A DNA stretch of 64,000 nucleotides. It comes from Lachnospiraceae bacterium. GTDB taxonomy: Bacteria > Bacillota > Clostridia > Lachnospirales > Lachnospiraceae. Shown here piece after piece: positions 23,997 to 33,409 of the stretch (the first letter of the stretch is position 1; the number at the start of each line of letters is the position of its first letter). Both the position numbers and the translations under genes were made by a program. The stretch lies in assembly GCA_900771195.1 (NCBI GenBank), contig CAAGMZ010000015.1, forward strand, positions 1-64,000, written 5' to 3'. The notes under the pieces were generated by a model. It did not search any database, was not told where the DNA came from, and saw only the letters and a program-made list of their open reading frames with translations.

Positions 23997-25316
23997 CTAT
24001 TTGTCTGTAAAATCGTATACTACCGGGTCTCCGCCCTCTGCAAGATTTACGGTATAGCTCTTAATGCGGCTGTCATAAAGCACCGATATGACATGAGTTC
24101 CGGTCACCAGACTGAATGTAACAGGTGCAGTGCCCATATATTTTCCGTCAAAATATATGAATCCTCCCTCCGGCCCCGACACCGTAACCTTGTCGTTTTC
24201 GCTTACGATTCCGGCCCCCGTTGTCTCAGTGGCAGCCTCCGTTTCGCTGCTTTCAGCCTCTGTCTGTTCATGGCTTGAAGCTGTGGCGCCCTGTTGTCCG
24301 GAACCGGATGTCATATAGATATCGATGACAGAATAATTCTGCCCGACTCTTAAAGTTCCCGTGTAATCGTCGTATCCGGATGCAGTCACCCTTATTGCAT
24401 GGTCTCCCGTTGAAAGTGTCAGTATCTGTGATGCATCCTCCCTTTTCCCGTCCACATAAAGAACTGCATCCTCTGCGTCTATGTTGAATTTTACGCTGCC
24501 TGTCTTCTGAACTATCGGAGGAACATCTGAGAAATCAACAATTGTGTTTTCGTTGCGTTTTACGGTTACCTGCTTGTCTGCTATATATTCACCGTTGCTG
24601 ACTTCTACCTTATATGTTCCCTCCTGTACCAGGATAAGCATGTCCTCATCAATGACCCGGACGACCTTGCCGCCAACATTGATATATCCGCCGATAAAAT
24701 ACTTATCGCCCTTAAGTGATATATATCCATGCCCCTTGTCTACAATCACAGACAATATCTGCGTATCATATCCGTAAACGGTCAACTGATCCTGTCGGTT
24801 AAGCTCCATGATTGAAATCTCTTTATCGTCAGAATACACCAGCGTGTTATCCGTATACTGATAAAGTGACTGCCCTATTTTCATGGAACGGGTCACATCA
24901 TCAACACTGAATGACGTAACTTTGCTGTTTACCCACACTTTGGAATTTGTGGAAACCTGTATCCTGGTTATCATATCAGATGTCGGATCAGCATATATGT
25001 CAACCACCATACCTGTCCGGAGCTGTCCGATTGTTATTGCCGTTCCGCCCTTAGCAAATGCAGATGTTCCACTGTTATAAGGATACATTAACGTGTTTTG
25101 CGATTCCTGATCCCAGAATGTGATATTTTTTCCGTCAGTGTCTATCTTTTTGATTATACCGAGTCTGTATGACTCTTTCTGTTCAGCAGACGACGAAGCC
25201 GTGGAGCCCGGCATGGTCACACCGGGCTTTGAAGCAGTCTGCGACATTCCAAAACAGCCGGCAAGAAAAACACATATCAATACAGCAGAAATAATTTCCG
25301 GCAATCTTTTTTTCAT
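23997..25316 (-). CDS. PEGA-domain lipoprotein
   Basis: About 439 residues. The N-terminal lipobox LAGC puts it on the outer face of the membrane. A beta-rich N-terminal half is followed by at least two PEGA-type domains: one around VLYVDGKREDA, the other around FIYFDGKYMGTAPVTF. A Ser/Thr/Glu-rich linker joins them. PEGA domains are linked to surface and wall structures, but no function is proven here. The start at 25316 with GGGAGG 5 nt upstream is used; the open frame extends to 25385. Confidence 0.85.
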   Translation of the reverse strand: MKKRLPEIISAVLICVFLAGCFGMSQTASKPGVTMPGSTASSSAEQKESYRLGIIKKIDTDGKNITFWDQESQNTLMYPYNSGTSAFAKGGTAITIGQLRTGMVVDIYADPTSDMITRIQVSTNSKVWVNSKVTSFSVDDVTRSMKIGQSLYQYTDNTLVYSDDKEISIMELNRQDQLTVYGYDTQILSVIVDKGHGYISLKGDKYFIGGYINVGGKVVRVIDEDMLILVQEGTYKVEVSNGEYIADKQVTVKRNENTIVDFSDVPPIVQKTGSVKFNIDAEDAVLYVDGKREDASQILTLSTGDHAIRVTASGYDDYTGTLRVGQNYSVIDIYMTSGSGQQGATASSHEQTEAESSETEAATETTGAGIVSENDKVTVSGPEGGFIYFDGKYMGTAPVTFSLVTGTHVISVLYDSRIKSYTVNLAEGGDPVVYDFTDK

Positions 25317-25385
25317 AAGTGCCTCCCGTAAAAACCTCTTAAGTAAATACAATTCTAACACAAAGGCCGGAGTCGCACAAGTCAC

Positions 25386-26348
25386 CTACCTGAGTGTTCT
25401 TATAAACTGGATTCTTTTTTCATTCTGCCCGATAATCGTCTTGAGTTTGTCGCAGTTCTTGGCGGGTATCCATGATTTTCCGGAATTGTAGTATGCATTC
25501 ATTATCTTCCAGAATTTTTCGGGATATGAAAGCATATATGAAAGCATCTCAATGTCGCTGACATCAAGCCGCCGCATTCTGTCATATTCACCTATCAGAA
25601 GATATCCCAGCTTTATGTCCCAGTCATATTTTTCCATAAGCTTTCTGATAATGTTGTAAAGGTCGGCCATCTGATAATTTACATTCATTTTTTCAAAATT
25701 GATTATTACGGGCGCACCGGTTCCAAAACACACATTATGATAATTATAGTTGCCATGGCACAGACCGCGGCAGGCCCCGGAAGCATTTGAATTTTCCGAC
25801 AGTCCGTCTATTGCGGCTGCTCCTTCCGCGTAGAAAACATCGCAGCACTTAAGAGCCATCTGTTCAAAGCTGTTACGGTTGTTCCGCTTTGAAAGGTATT
25901 TTTTGACCCTGAAAATCTCATTATTATGCCTTACCATATCCTGCCTGATGTCCGGTCCCTCATAAAGGTTGTCAGTCAGTTCTATTTTTTCCAGTTGATT
26001 GTGAAGTGTTGCAAGAGCATTGACAGCTCCTGTCACATCTTTTACGCTCTTTATGTCACAGTCCCTGCAGTCATACCACCTTTTCACTATATAACGTGTG
26101 CCGTCATCAGCCGTGCTTATATACTCTCCGTTTTTATTGGGAACATAAGCATCAACATTTACTGTCCCCATGCTGCTCAGCTTATCAAGCACCGGCACTA
26201 TCCAGTGGATATGACGACCGCTGCCCGAATACTTTTTCAGTATCCTCAGTCCCTTATCCGTGTGTACAATGACCATACCCCGTCCGCGAATCGTCTGCTC
26301 CACATTAAAATCATACTGTTCCAATACTTCCAAGCCTTTGTCTGCCAT
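25386..26348 (-). CDS. CotS-family spore coat kinase-like protein
   Basis: This 320-residue protein has the aminoglycoside-phosphotransferase-like fold of the CotS/YsxE/YutH family. GKLR-like features include GMVIVHTDKGLRILKKY near the ATP site, the Brenner-type loop CHGNYNYHNVCFG, and VIINFEKMNV in place of the usual DFD metal motif. The Asp of that motif is replaced by Asn-Phe-Glu, so kinase activity is uncertain. Likely a spore coat or inner-coat-associated factor. The GAGGATGG binding site is the right arm of a terminator-like hairpin, see 26349-26395. Confidence 0.85.
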   Translation of the reverse strand: MADKGLEVLEQYDFNVEQTIRGRGMVIVHTDKGLRILKKYSGSGRHIHWIVPVLDKLSSMGTVNVDAYVPNKNGEYISTADDGTRYIVKRWYDCRDCDIKSVKDVTGAVNALATLHNQLEKIELTDNLYEGPDIRQDMVRHNNEIFRVKKYLSKRNNRNSFEQMALKCCDVFYAEGAAAIDGLSENSNASGACRGLCHGNYNYHNVCFGTGAPVIINFEKMNVNYQMADLYNIIRKLMEKYDWDIKLGYLLIGEYDRMRRLDVSDIEMLSYMLSYPEKFWKIMNAYYNSGKSWIPAKNCDKLKTIIGQNEKRIQFIRTLR

Positions 26349-26395
26349 AAAAAACCATCCTCGCTGAATTAGACTATCTAATCTTATGAGGATGG
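26349..26395 (-). terminator. Terminator-like hairpin overlapping the CotS-type ribosome binding site
   Basis: On the minus strand CCATCCTC (26388-26395) pairs with GAGGATGG (26355-26362). ATTAGA/TCTAAT forms an inner stem, and TTTTTT runs directly into the ATG at 26348. GAGGATGG is also the only plausible ribosome binding site of the gene. Confidence 0.7.
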
Positions 26396-26443
26396 CGGTT
26401 TAATTATGAATGAGAACTTAATGAATTCCTGGTCAGTCAAAAA

Positions 26444-27667
26444 TCACAGCTTTATCCGTTCGTGAATGAATCGCATCAGAGCTTCGCGATTGTTGTTCCC
26501 GGGATTATCAATGACCTCGTCCAGACACCTGTTCAGAATCATGCCTATCTCCCTGCCGGGCTTTATTCCCATTTCAATCAGGTCTTTTCCGTTTATGGCA
26601 AGGTCTGACACCAGAATGCAGTCTCCCCTTTTTGTTATCATATCAAAAATCCCGCTTTCTCCGGCGACAGCTTCTTCCATATCCCTGTTGCAGGTCACAT
26701 CATAGTATGCTTTTTCAAATGCCAGAACATCTCTGAACTCTGTAAGGCCGATTCGCGCTGCGGTCCTTTTGATGCTGCGTTCATCAGTGTCCGGCAACAG
26801 CTTATGATTTTCCACAAGGCTTGAGACACGCCTGATTGTAGCGTTATCCAGCTTAAGCCTGCGAAGTGCCGTCTCCGCTTCCTTTTTACTGCCTTCGCAC
26901 AAAATAGCGGCATACCTGAACGATATATCGGCCGGAACTTTTTTCAGAAATCTGAGTACGGTATCCTTATCATTAATGCTATCGTACTCAGGAAACACAA
27001 CAGCTGTGATGCCCAGTCTGTATGCTTTGTCAATATAATCCGGATTGGGCGACAAAAGAGTCTTTCCAAGCTCCGTGTGTATTCTCTCGCTGCTGATTCT
27101 GCCTATTGTTGGCGCAAGCTCTCTGATGGCCTCGCAGGTGCCCTCTTCTATGCCAAACCCAAGCTGTGCGGAAAACCTTACGGCTCTGAGCATTCTTAAT
27201 GCATCCTCCGTAAAGCGTTCCTTCGGATTTCCGACACACTTTATAACACCTTTCTCAAGGTCGTTCATACCTCCAAATTCATCCACGATTCCTTTTTCAT
27301 CACTGTATGCCATGGCATTTATGGTAAAATCGCGCCTCTTAAGGTCTTCTAAAAGCGAAGAGGTGAACTCGACGCTTTTGGGATGCCTTGAGTCTTCATA
27401 TTCCCCATCGACCCTGTACGTAGTCACCTCGTATCCGACATGCCCAAACATCACGGTGACTGTTCCGTGCTGTATTCCCGTATCTAAAGTCCTTCTGAAA
27501 AGAGACTTGACCTGTTCAGGCTTTGCCGAGGTGGTAATGTCCCAGTCACCCGGCGTACGACGAATAATGCTGTCGCGGACGCATCCACCGACAGCATAAG
27601 CCTCGTAACCATTTGCAGTTAATGTTCCGATTATGCGCTTAACATCATCGGGAAGAATAATTTTCAT
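26444..27667 (-). CDS. cca: CCA-adding tRNA nucleotidyltransferase
   Basis: About 407 residues, a class II nucleotidyltransferase that adds or repairs the 3' CCA end. The N-terminal catalytic region has YAVGGCVRDSIIRRTPGDWDI with the metal-binding DxD type motif, then RRDFTINAMAY, and EDALRMLRAVRFSAQLGF of the poly(A)-polymerase-like domain. The C-terminal part is helical. It is essential here because the tRNAs in the window lack encoded CCA. AGGTG precedes the ATG; proS ends 10 bp upstream. Confidence 0.95.
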   Translation of the reverse strand: MKIILPDDVKRIIGTLTANGYEAYAVGGCVRDSIIRRTPGDWDITTSAKPEQVKSLFRRTLDTGIQHGTVTVMFGHVGYEVTTYRVDGEYEDSRHPKSVEFTSSLLEDLKRRDFTINAMAYSDEKGIVDEFGGMNDLEKGVIKCVGNPKERFTEDALRMLRAVRFSAQLGFGIEEGTCEAIRELAPTIGRISSERIHTELGKTLLSPNPDYIDKAYRLGITAVVFPEYDSINDKDTVLRFLKKVPADISFRYAAILCEGSKKEAETALRRLKLDNATIRRVSSLVENHKLLPDTDERSIKRTAARIGLTEFRDVLAFEKAYYDVTCNRDMEEAVAGESGIFDMITKRGDCILVSDLAINGKDLIEMGIKPGREIGMILNRCLDEVIDNPGNNNREALMRFIHERIKL

Positions 27668-27677
27668 AAATCACCTG

Positions 27678-29117
27678 TTAATATGCTTTGCCCCAGTATA
27701 CAAGTTTTTTAGCCGGTTTCCCGCAGCATACGCACACATCGCTTACTTTTTCCTGCTCAAAAGGCATGCACCGGCTGGTAGCAGTTGTATCCTCCTTAAT
27801 CTTGAGCTCACACTCAAGGTCACCGCACCACATAGCCTTGATAAATCCGGGCTTGTTGGCTACTGTATCCTTAAATTCATCATAATTGTGTGCCACATAG
27901 GTATGTGCATCTCTGTGATTTCTTGCTCTCTCAAGCATATCTGACTGCATCTTGTCGAGAACCTCTCCAAGTCTGTCCGCAATCTGTTCAATGGGAACAA
28001 CCGTCTTCTCTCTTGTATCCCTTCTGACAATGACAACCTGTCCTGCCTCGATATCCTTGGGTCCGATTTCTATTCTTGTGGGAATTCCTTTAATTTCCTG
28101 TTCTGCAAACTTCCATCCCGGAGTCTTATCGGAATCGTCAATCTTAACCCTGTATCCTGCATCAGCAAGCTTCTTCACAAGTTCCTGTGCCTTATCAAGA
28201 ACGCCTTCCTTATGCTGGGCTATGGGTACTACCATAACCTGAGTGGGTGCAATTCTGGGCGGAAGCACAAGTCCGCTGTTATCACCGTGTACCATAATTA
28301 TGGCACCTATTATACGTGTTGACATGCCCCACGATGTCTGATATGCATACTGAAGCTTGTTATCCTTGTCTGTATACTGTATTCCGAAAGCCTTGGCAAA
28401 TCCGTTACCGAAATTATGGCTTGTTCCTGACTGAAGCGCCTTGCCGTCATGCATAAGTGCTTCGATGGTATATGTAGCCTCAGCACCGGCAAATTTTTCT
28501 TTATCGGTCTTGCGCCCTTTAATCATAGGAATTGCAAGCACCTGCTCACAGAAATCGGCATATATATTAAGCATCTGCTCTGTTCTTGCCTCAGCTTCCT
28601 CATATGTGGCATGAACAGTATGTCCCTCCTGCCACAAAAACTCCATGGAACGTAGGAACGGTCTTGTGGTCTTCTCCCATCTTACAACCGAACACCACTG
28701 GTTGTAACACTTGGGCAAATCCCTGTATGAATGAATAATATCCTTGTAAAAATCACAAAAGAGTGTCTCAGATGTAGGTCTTACGCAATATCTCTCGGTA
28801 AGCGGTTCAAGGCCTCCCTGCGTAACCCATGCAACCTCCGGCGCAAAGCCCTCTACATGTTCTTTTTCTTTTTCAAGAAGGCTTTCCGGTATGAACATCG
28901 GCATATAGACATTCTCCACACCTGTTTCCTTAAAGCGTCTGTCAAGCTCCTTCTGAATCATTTCCCAGATGGCATATCCATTGGGTCTGATTATCATACA
29001 TCCTTTTATGCTTGAATACGCAGTAAGCTCTGCCTTCTTAACCACATCAGTATACCACTGTGCAAAATCCTCCTCCATGGGAGTGATTGCTTCTACCAAC
29101 TTCTTATCGTCGCTCAT
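27678..29117 (-). CDS. proS: Prolyl-tRNA synthetase (archaeal/eukaryal type)
   Basis: This 479-residue class II synthetase is of the short archaeal/eukaryal-like type, without the INS editing domain of the common bacterial enzyme. Motif 2 lies around QWCSVVRWEKTTRPFLR and motif 3 near GTSHNFGNGFAKAF. The C-terminal zinc-type extension has several Cys (SRCMPFE, VCVCCGK), and the chain ends in Tyr, as that type does. CAGGAG precedes the ATG. It lies upstream of cca. Confidence 0.95.
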   Translation of the reverse strand: MSDDKKLVEAITPMEEDFAQWYTDVVKKAELTAYSSIKGCMIIRPNGYAIWEMIQKELDRRFKETGVENVYMPMFIPESLLEKEKEHVEGFAPEVAWVTQGGLEPLTERYCVRPTSETLFCDFYKDIIHSYRDLPKCYNQWCSVVRWEKTTRPFLRSMEFLWQEGHTVHATYEEAEARTEQMLNIYADFCEQVLAIPMIKGRKTDKEKFAGAEATYTIEALMHDGKALQSGTSHNFGNGFAKAFGIQYTDKDNKLQYAYQTSWGMSTRIIGAIIMVHGDNSGLVLPPRIAPTQVMVVPIAQHKEGVLDKAQELVKKLADAGYRVKIDDSDKTPGWKFAEQEIKGIPTRIEIGPKDIEAGQVVIVRRDTREKTVVPIEQIADRLGEVLDKMQSDMLERARNHRDAHTYVAHNYDEFKDTVANKPGFIKAMWCGDLECELKIKEDTTATSRCMPFEQEKVSDVCVCCGKPAKKLVYWGKAY

Positions 29118-29145
29118 TATAATCTCCTGTCATAATATGTATTTG

Positions 29146-29976
29146 CTAATTATTGTCAGTTCCGTCCGGCGTATAAAAATACGAATACTGGGAAACCGGA
29201 GCGCAGAAAAATCTGTCCTTTGCCGCACCCTCAACGCCATTATTGACATCCCTGGTATAAAAGTTCATGTCAAGGTCAGGGTCAAATGTGTATCTCTGTC
29301 CTGCAAGGTTTACATAAAGCCAGCAGTGAGGCGTAACCCCGCCACCGTATTTGGGAACATTTCCCGTGACAAGGTGGGCATCATAACCCAATGCCTGCAT
29401 GATATAAGTAAATGCTGCGGAATAATTGTAGCAGCAACCCATGCCGGAATTAAGCAAATCCGTTGCCCAAAGGACTTCTTTGGGCGTAGTGGCCGGATCA
29501 GAGCTTGAATATGCTCCCGTGTTGGCATCCATTCCCCTGCTGTAGGTAATGTTATCCACCATCCACTCATATATTGCCCAGACCTTCTGATACCCGTTCA
29601 TTCCGTCATTGGTAAGGCTTGCTATTTTCTCACTAACAAGCCTGTCAAGCTCTTCATATCCTGTTGTCTTCGGATTGAGCGGTTCCTCCGTCAGAAGAGT
29701 CCATGCACCGACATACGCCTCCGTGGGAGCTTCTGTCGGCGGCTCCGTCGGAGCCTCTGTGGGTGGCTCCGTTGACGGTTCTGTCTGTGCCTGCGTGTCA
29801 GCTTCCGTCGAAATTTCCGTGCGTGGCTCTGTCTCTGCAGCAGATGCTGAAGCTTCAGCTATCGCCGCCGTATCATTCGTAGAATCGGTTGACTTGTCTT
29901 TGCCTTTGCTGCCACAGGCTGACATCATTGCAACGATGGCGGCCATAATGACGGCAATGCATATTTTCTTTTTCAT
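29146..29976 (-). CDS. Transglutaminase-like lipoprotein with Pro/Thr/Glu repeat linker
   Basis: This 276-residue protein has a lipobox Cys at MMSAC, a long low-complexity linker built of TEPPTEAP repeats (about 50-90), then a transglutaminase-like domain. The triad is Cys in GMGCCYNYSAAF, His in TPHCWLYVNL and Asp in FDPDLDM. It should act on the cell surface, perhaps on wall proteins; the substrate is unknown. AAGGAG precedes the ATG. The linker DNA is internally repetitive and could vary in length between strains. Confidence 0.9.
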   Translation of the reverse strand: MKKKICIAVIMAAIVAMMSACGSKGKDKSTDSTNDTAAIAEASASAAETEPRTEISTEADTQAQTEPSTEPPTEAPTEPPTEAPTEAYVGAWTLLTEEPLNPKTTGYEELDRLVSEKIASLTNDGMNGYQKVWAIYEWMVDNITYSRGMDANTGAYSSSDPATTPKEVLWATDLLNSGMGCCYNYSAAFTYIMQALGYDAHLVTGNVPKYGGGVTPHCWLYVNLAGQRYTFDPDLDMNFYTRDVNNGVEGAAKDRFFCAPVSQYSYFYTPDGTDNN

Positions 29977-30009
29977 TGTACCTTTCTCCTTAAGTAACTA
30001 TCCAATATT

Positions 30010-30516
30010 CTAATTGGATGCATCAACTGCATATCCGAAATACTTAACCTGATCGTTCAGGATGAAAAAATACATATACGCATCATCACTGTAATAATAC
30101 TTGTACATTGACCCTATATTATTGCATTCATAATCTTTCATTACAGCCTTGACTTCGTCAAGACTGCTGCCTATCTTAAGATCGGTGAGACCGGCTTTGA
30201 CATCCCCACCCATAATGCACAAATCCTGAATGATATCCTTTCCGTCCTTGGAGGGGTATGTTCTTATCTCAAAATCCCCATAATTATAAACCTTGTCCAT
30301 ACCGTCATAATAGCAGCTGGCAGCCTCTGTGTACTTCTCGGGCTCTCCAAGCTTCTCAACCGCAGCAGCTGCATCCGTCCCGGGAACCACTGTCACCGCT
30401 CCTGCCTTGATATTACCGGCATCCACGAATCCTTTGGAGCCTTCTGCGCTCTTACCGCAGGCAGTGAGCATGAACACCGACATAAAGGCTAATATATACA
30501 CCAATATCTTTTTCAC
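30010..30516 (-). CDS. Small lipoprotein of unknown function
   Basis: This 168-residue protein has a lipoprotein signal with LTAC (Cys at about residue 20). The mature part is acidic and Tyr-rich (SMYKYYYSDDAYMYFFI). The repeating topology suggests a small SmpA/BamE-like or similar alpha-beta fold (KIGSSLDEVKAVMKDY is the family-like stretch), but I do not claim it. GTG start at 30516 with AAGGAG 6 nt upstream. Neighbours are also surface proteins. Confidence 0.8.
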   Translation of the reverse strand: MKKILVYILAFMSVFMLTACGKSAEGSKGFVDAGNIKAGAVTVVPGTDAAAAVEKLGEPEKYTEAASCYYDGMDKVYNYGDFEIRTYPSKDGKDIIQDLCIMGGDVKAGLTDLKIGSSLDEVKAVMKDYECNNIGSMYKYYYSDDAYMYFFILNDQVKYFGYAVDASN

Positions 30517-30566
30517 TTGTTTCTCCTTGAAAAAATAGTTTCACGCTGATATTATCACACTTCTTT

Positions 30567-31919
30567 TTACTTTTCAAGCAATCCGGCCCTATAATATGCA
30601 CTTTTGTAATAATATACAATATGGCATCCCTCTCTGTCTTCCTCCGACATATTGTCAAGGTAGGCCTCTGCTGTATATTCTCCGCTCTGCGGGTACATTG
30701 TATACAATATTCCATCAGGAGTTTCAAGGAAAATATCGGTACATTCATCCGGAATATCGTCAGATTTTATGCAAATTTTGGTATACTTATCCATATCGGT
30801 CCACAAAACCTCCGCTACTGCGTCACTGTCCTGTGCCGGCAATTTCCCATCATAAACCATTGCAGGCATGACCGGCGGATATTTCAGTATATTGGAAAGA
30901 TTTCTCTCAACTATTTCCGCCACAACAATATCATAATCACCTGAATCAGTGAGATTATAGGGCAGTTCCCTGGTAAAACATGCTTCGGCAAATTCGTTGG
31001 CGAAAAACCAGTGAAGCGCATTTCCGAATGAGTCCCGAAACATCTTCACACTGCCGCTTCCTGCGGTATTCTCCGTTTGAATCAGCATATCGTCGTTTCC
31101 CATAAATCTGGAGGTGTACTGAAAATTCTGCTCACATGCAAAAACAATCTGCTCGTCCTTCTTATCTCCATCCGGAAACAGCATTGCATACAGGTCCCCG
31201 TCAAAATTATTCTGAACGGTATACTCAAGAGACGTATAGTCAAAATTATCATACCCCGCGGCATCACATATTGCATTAAACGCCGTTGCCGCTCCCAGAT
31301 TATTCCAGTGTGAATCAAGCCTGTGGTATATTATCTCGCTGCTTTCCGAAGCCTTATCCCTGAGGACATTTTTAAGATCCGTATAACAAATATTCTTATC
31401 TTCAAGCTGTTTCATAAGCTTTTCATAATTTCCCTCAGCCCTGTCCTCAACGCAGTAATACGGCATATATTCTCCGTATATTTCCATTTTGTTGGGTGCA
31501 GTGGCAAAAACAAATTTACTCCCCTGTGAGCTTACATAATCCGACATCAATTCTATTATCCTCGCTGTTTTGGCTATATCGGCATCACTCATCACATCCT
31601 CACCACTGTAATCGTGAAGTGCACTCCGGTAAAAAAGCCACCCGTCTTTTCCCGCTATCACAAAGTCCTGCCCGGACTGACCAAAGATTGCGTATTTGAA
31701 GCTGTTGTTCATGTTCACAAGGCTGTTCCTCAGGCCAAAAGACTGTGAGAACCAGTCATCAAACTTTTTCCCGGCGTTGATGTAATTAATGTCCTTAAGC
31801 TCTGCCTTTTCCTCATTGCCCACAGCCTCCGACGGTGCAAAAACGGTCACCGCCCCGGGAACCGCAAGAAGCAGGATAAAAACCGCCACATATATAATTT
31901 TCATTATTTTTCTGTTCAT
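30567..31919 (-). CDS. DHHW/AlgX-AlgJ-like SGNH acetyl-transfer protein
   Basis: This 450-residue protein has an N-terminal signal anchor (about 7-27) and an extracytoplasmic SGNH-hydrolase-like domain of the AlgJ/AlgX/DHHW type. Diagnostic segments are IAGKDGWLFY, RLDSHWNNLGAATAF (the DxHW motif) and MFRDSFGNAL (the catalytic Ser). Such proteins transfer acetyl groups to exopolysaccharide or wall polymer, fed by an MBOAT partner, which is encoded directly upstream (31930-33345). The polymer is not identifiable from the window. Confidence 0.88.
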   Translation of the reverse strand: MNRKIMKIIYVAVFILLLAVPGAVTVFAPSEAVGNEEKAELKDINYINAGKKFDDWFSQSFGLRNSLVNMNNSFKYAIFGQSGQDFVIAGKDGWLFYRSALHDYSGEDVMSDADIAKTARIIELMSDYVSSQGSKFVFATAPNKMEIYGEYMPYYCVEDRAEGNYEKLMKQLEDKNICYTDLKNVLRDKASESSEIIYHRLDSHWNNLGAATAFNAICDAAGYDNFDYTSLEYTVQNNFDGDLYAMLFPDGDKKDEQIVFACEQNFQYTSRFMGNDDMLIQTENTAGSGSVKMFRDSFGNALHWFFANEFAEACFTRELPYNLTDSGDYDIVVAEIVERNLSNILKYPPVMPAMVYDGKLPAQDSDAVAEVLWTDMDKYTKICIKSDDIPDECTDIFLETPDGILYTMYPQSGEYTAEAYLDNMSEEDREGCHIVYYYKSAYYRAGLLEK

Positions 31920-31929
31920 GGCAATTCAC

Positions 31930-33345
31930 CTAAAATCTGAAATAAATAAAAGGATTATATGAATCCGCAGCCAGCGTCATAACGCAAAGTATATAAAGCA
32001 CTATGGATAAAATATATCCCACCAAAGACCAAACCGGCCATGATGCCGTATTCTGTGTCTTTTTACGGATAAAACAGGCAACAGGGCAGCATGCGATGAC
32101 TGCAGCCGCAAGCGTAAATACCGTAACCGGCGTAAGATTCGACATCATAATTCCGTATGAAGCACCGTCGGTCACAAAAGAAAACATCCTGCCTATATAT
32201 GATATCCCGTATCTGACCGTGTCCGACCTGAAAATCACAAAGCCTGTTATAACAATAAGCATTGTCACTATCCAGCCTATCGGCGCCGGAAGGTGTCCCC
32301 TGTGCTTACCGTCTTTTTTCTTCGGAAAAACAAGCGTCTCAAAAGACATACATACCCCATGGATAAAGCCCCACAGAATAAATGTCAGGTTGGCACCATG
32401 CCATATTCCCGTAGTGATAAACACTACCATGGTGTTAAGTATCTGCCTTGCCTTTCCCTTGCGGTTGCCTCCCATGGGAATATATATATACTCGCGAAAC
32501 CATCCGGTAAGTGACATATGCCATCTTCTCCAGAATTCCCTGATGCTGCACGATACATACGGATGGTCAAAATTCTCCGGAAAATCAAAGCCAAGACATT
32601 TTCCCAGACCCACAGCCATGTCGCTGTAGCCTGAAAAATCAAAATATATCTGAAGCGTATAGCATACCGCGCCAAGCCATGCAAGCGGCGTATCAATTGA
32701 CGCCGTATCCATTGCAAAAACCTTGTCCGCTACCGCCCCCACGGTATTGGCTATGAGCATTTTTTTGGCGAGTCCCACGGAAAATCTCCGCATGCCTCCT
32801 GCAAGCTTGTCCGCCGTAACCGTGCGTTCCTTTATCTCATCCTTTATTGAATTATACTTAACGATTGGTCCGGCAATAAGCTGGGGAAACAGCGATATAT
32901 ATAAAAGCACATCGAAAAAACCTGCTTTTTTTCCATCGTCTGCCCTGTATGTGTCAACTATATATGATATTGCCTGGAATGTGAAAAAAGAAATGCCGAT
33001 AGGCATTACGATATGCGGAACCGGAATACTGACAAACGGTATGAGATTAACCGTCTCTGCAAGAAAGCCTGCGTATTTGTACACCACAAGAAGCGACACA
33101 TTAAGGAGTATTGCTATGACAAGTACCACTTTGGACTTGTGTGTGGCAAGTATCCTGCCCATAAAAAAGTTCACACAGACAGAACCGATGAGCAGCAGAA
33201 TATAAAGCGGCTCTCCAAATGCATAAAACACAAGGCTTGCCACTATTAAAAGCCCGTTGCGCACACTGTTGTTCCTTATCACTGTGTGAAGAACAAGCAC
33301 AACCGGCAGAAATATGAACAAAAATACTGCAGAACTAAATACCAT
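31930..33345 (-). CDS. MBOAT-family membrane O-acyltransferase (AlgI/DltB type)
   Basis: This 471-residue polytopic membrane protein has about a dozen hydrophobic helices. The MBOAT signature is present, with the likely catalytic His in TTGIWHGANLTFILWGFIHG and the preceding REFWRRWHMSLTGWFREYIYIP. It should carry acyl groups from cytoplasmic donors across the membrane to the AlgX-like protein encoded 10 bp downstream. GGAGG lies 3 nt before the ATG. A two-gene polysaccharide O-acetylation module is the natural reading. Confidence 0.92.
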   Translation of the reverse strand: MVFSSAVFLFIFLPVVLVLHTVIRNNSVRNGLLIVASLVFYAFGEPLYILLLIGSVCVNFFMGRILATHKSKVVLVIAILLNVSLLVVYKYAGFLAETVNLIPFVSIPVPHIVMPIGISFFTFQAISYIVDTYRADDGKKAGFFDVLLYISLFPQLIAGPIVKYNSIKDEIKERTVTADKLAGGMRRFSVGLAKKMLIANTVGAVADKVFAMDTASIDTPLAWLGAVCYTLQIYFDFSGYSDMAVGLGKCLGFDFPENFDHPYVSCSIREFWRRWHMSLTGWFREYIYIPMGGNRKGKARQILNTMVVFITTGIWHGANLTFILWGFIHGVCMSFETLVFPKKKDGKHRGHLPAPIGWIVTMLIVITGFVIFRSDTVRYGISYIGRMFSFVTDGASYGIMMSNLTPVTVFTLAAAVIACCPVACFIRKKTQNTASWPVWSLVGYILSIVLYILCVMTLAADSYNPFIYFRF

Positions 33346-33409
33346 TTTCCTCCAACGCCCCTTTACCGCCTTGGTTCATTATATATTCAGGTATTAATTT
33401 TGGCAAGTA

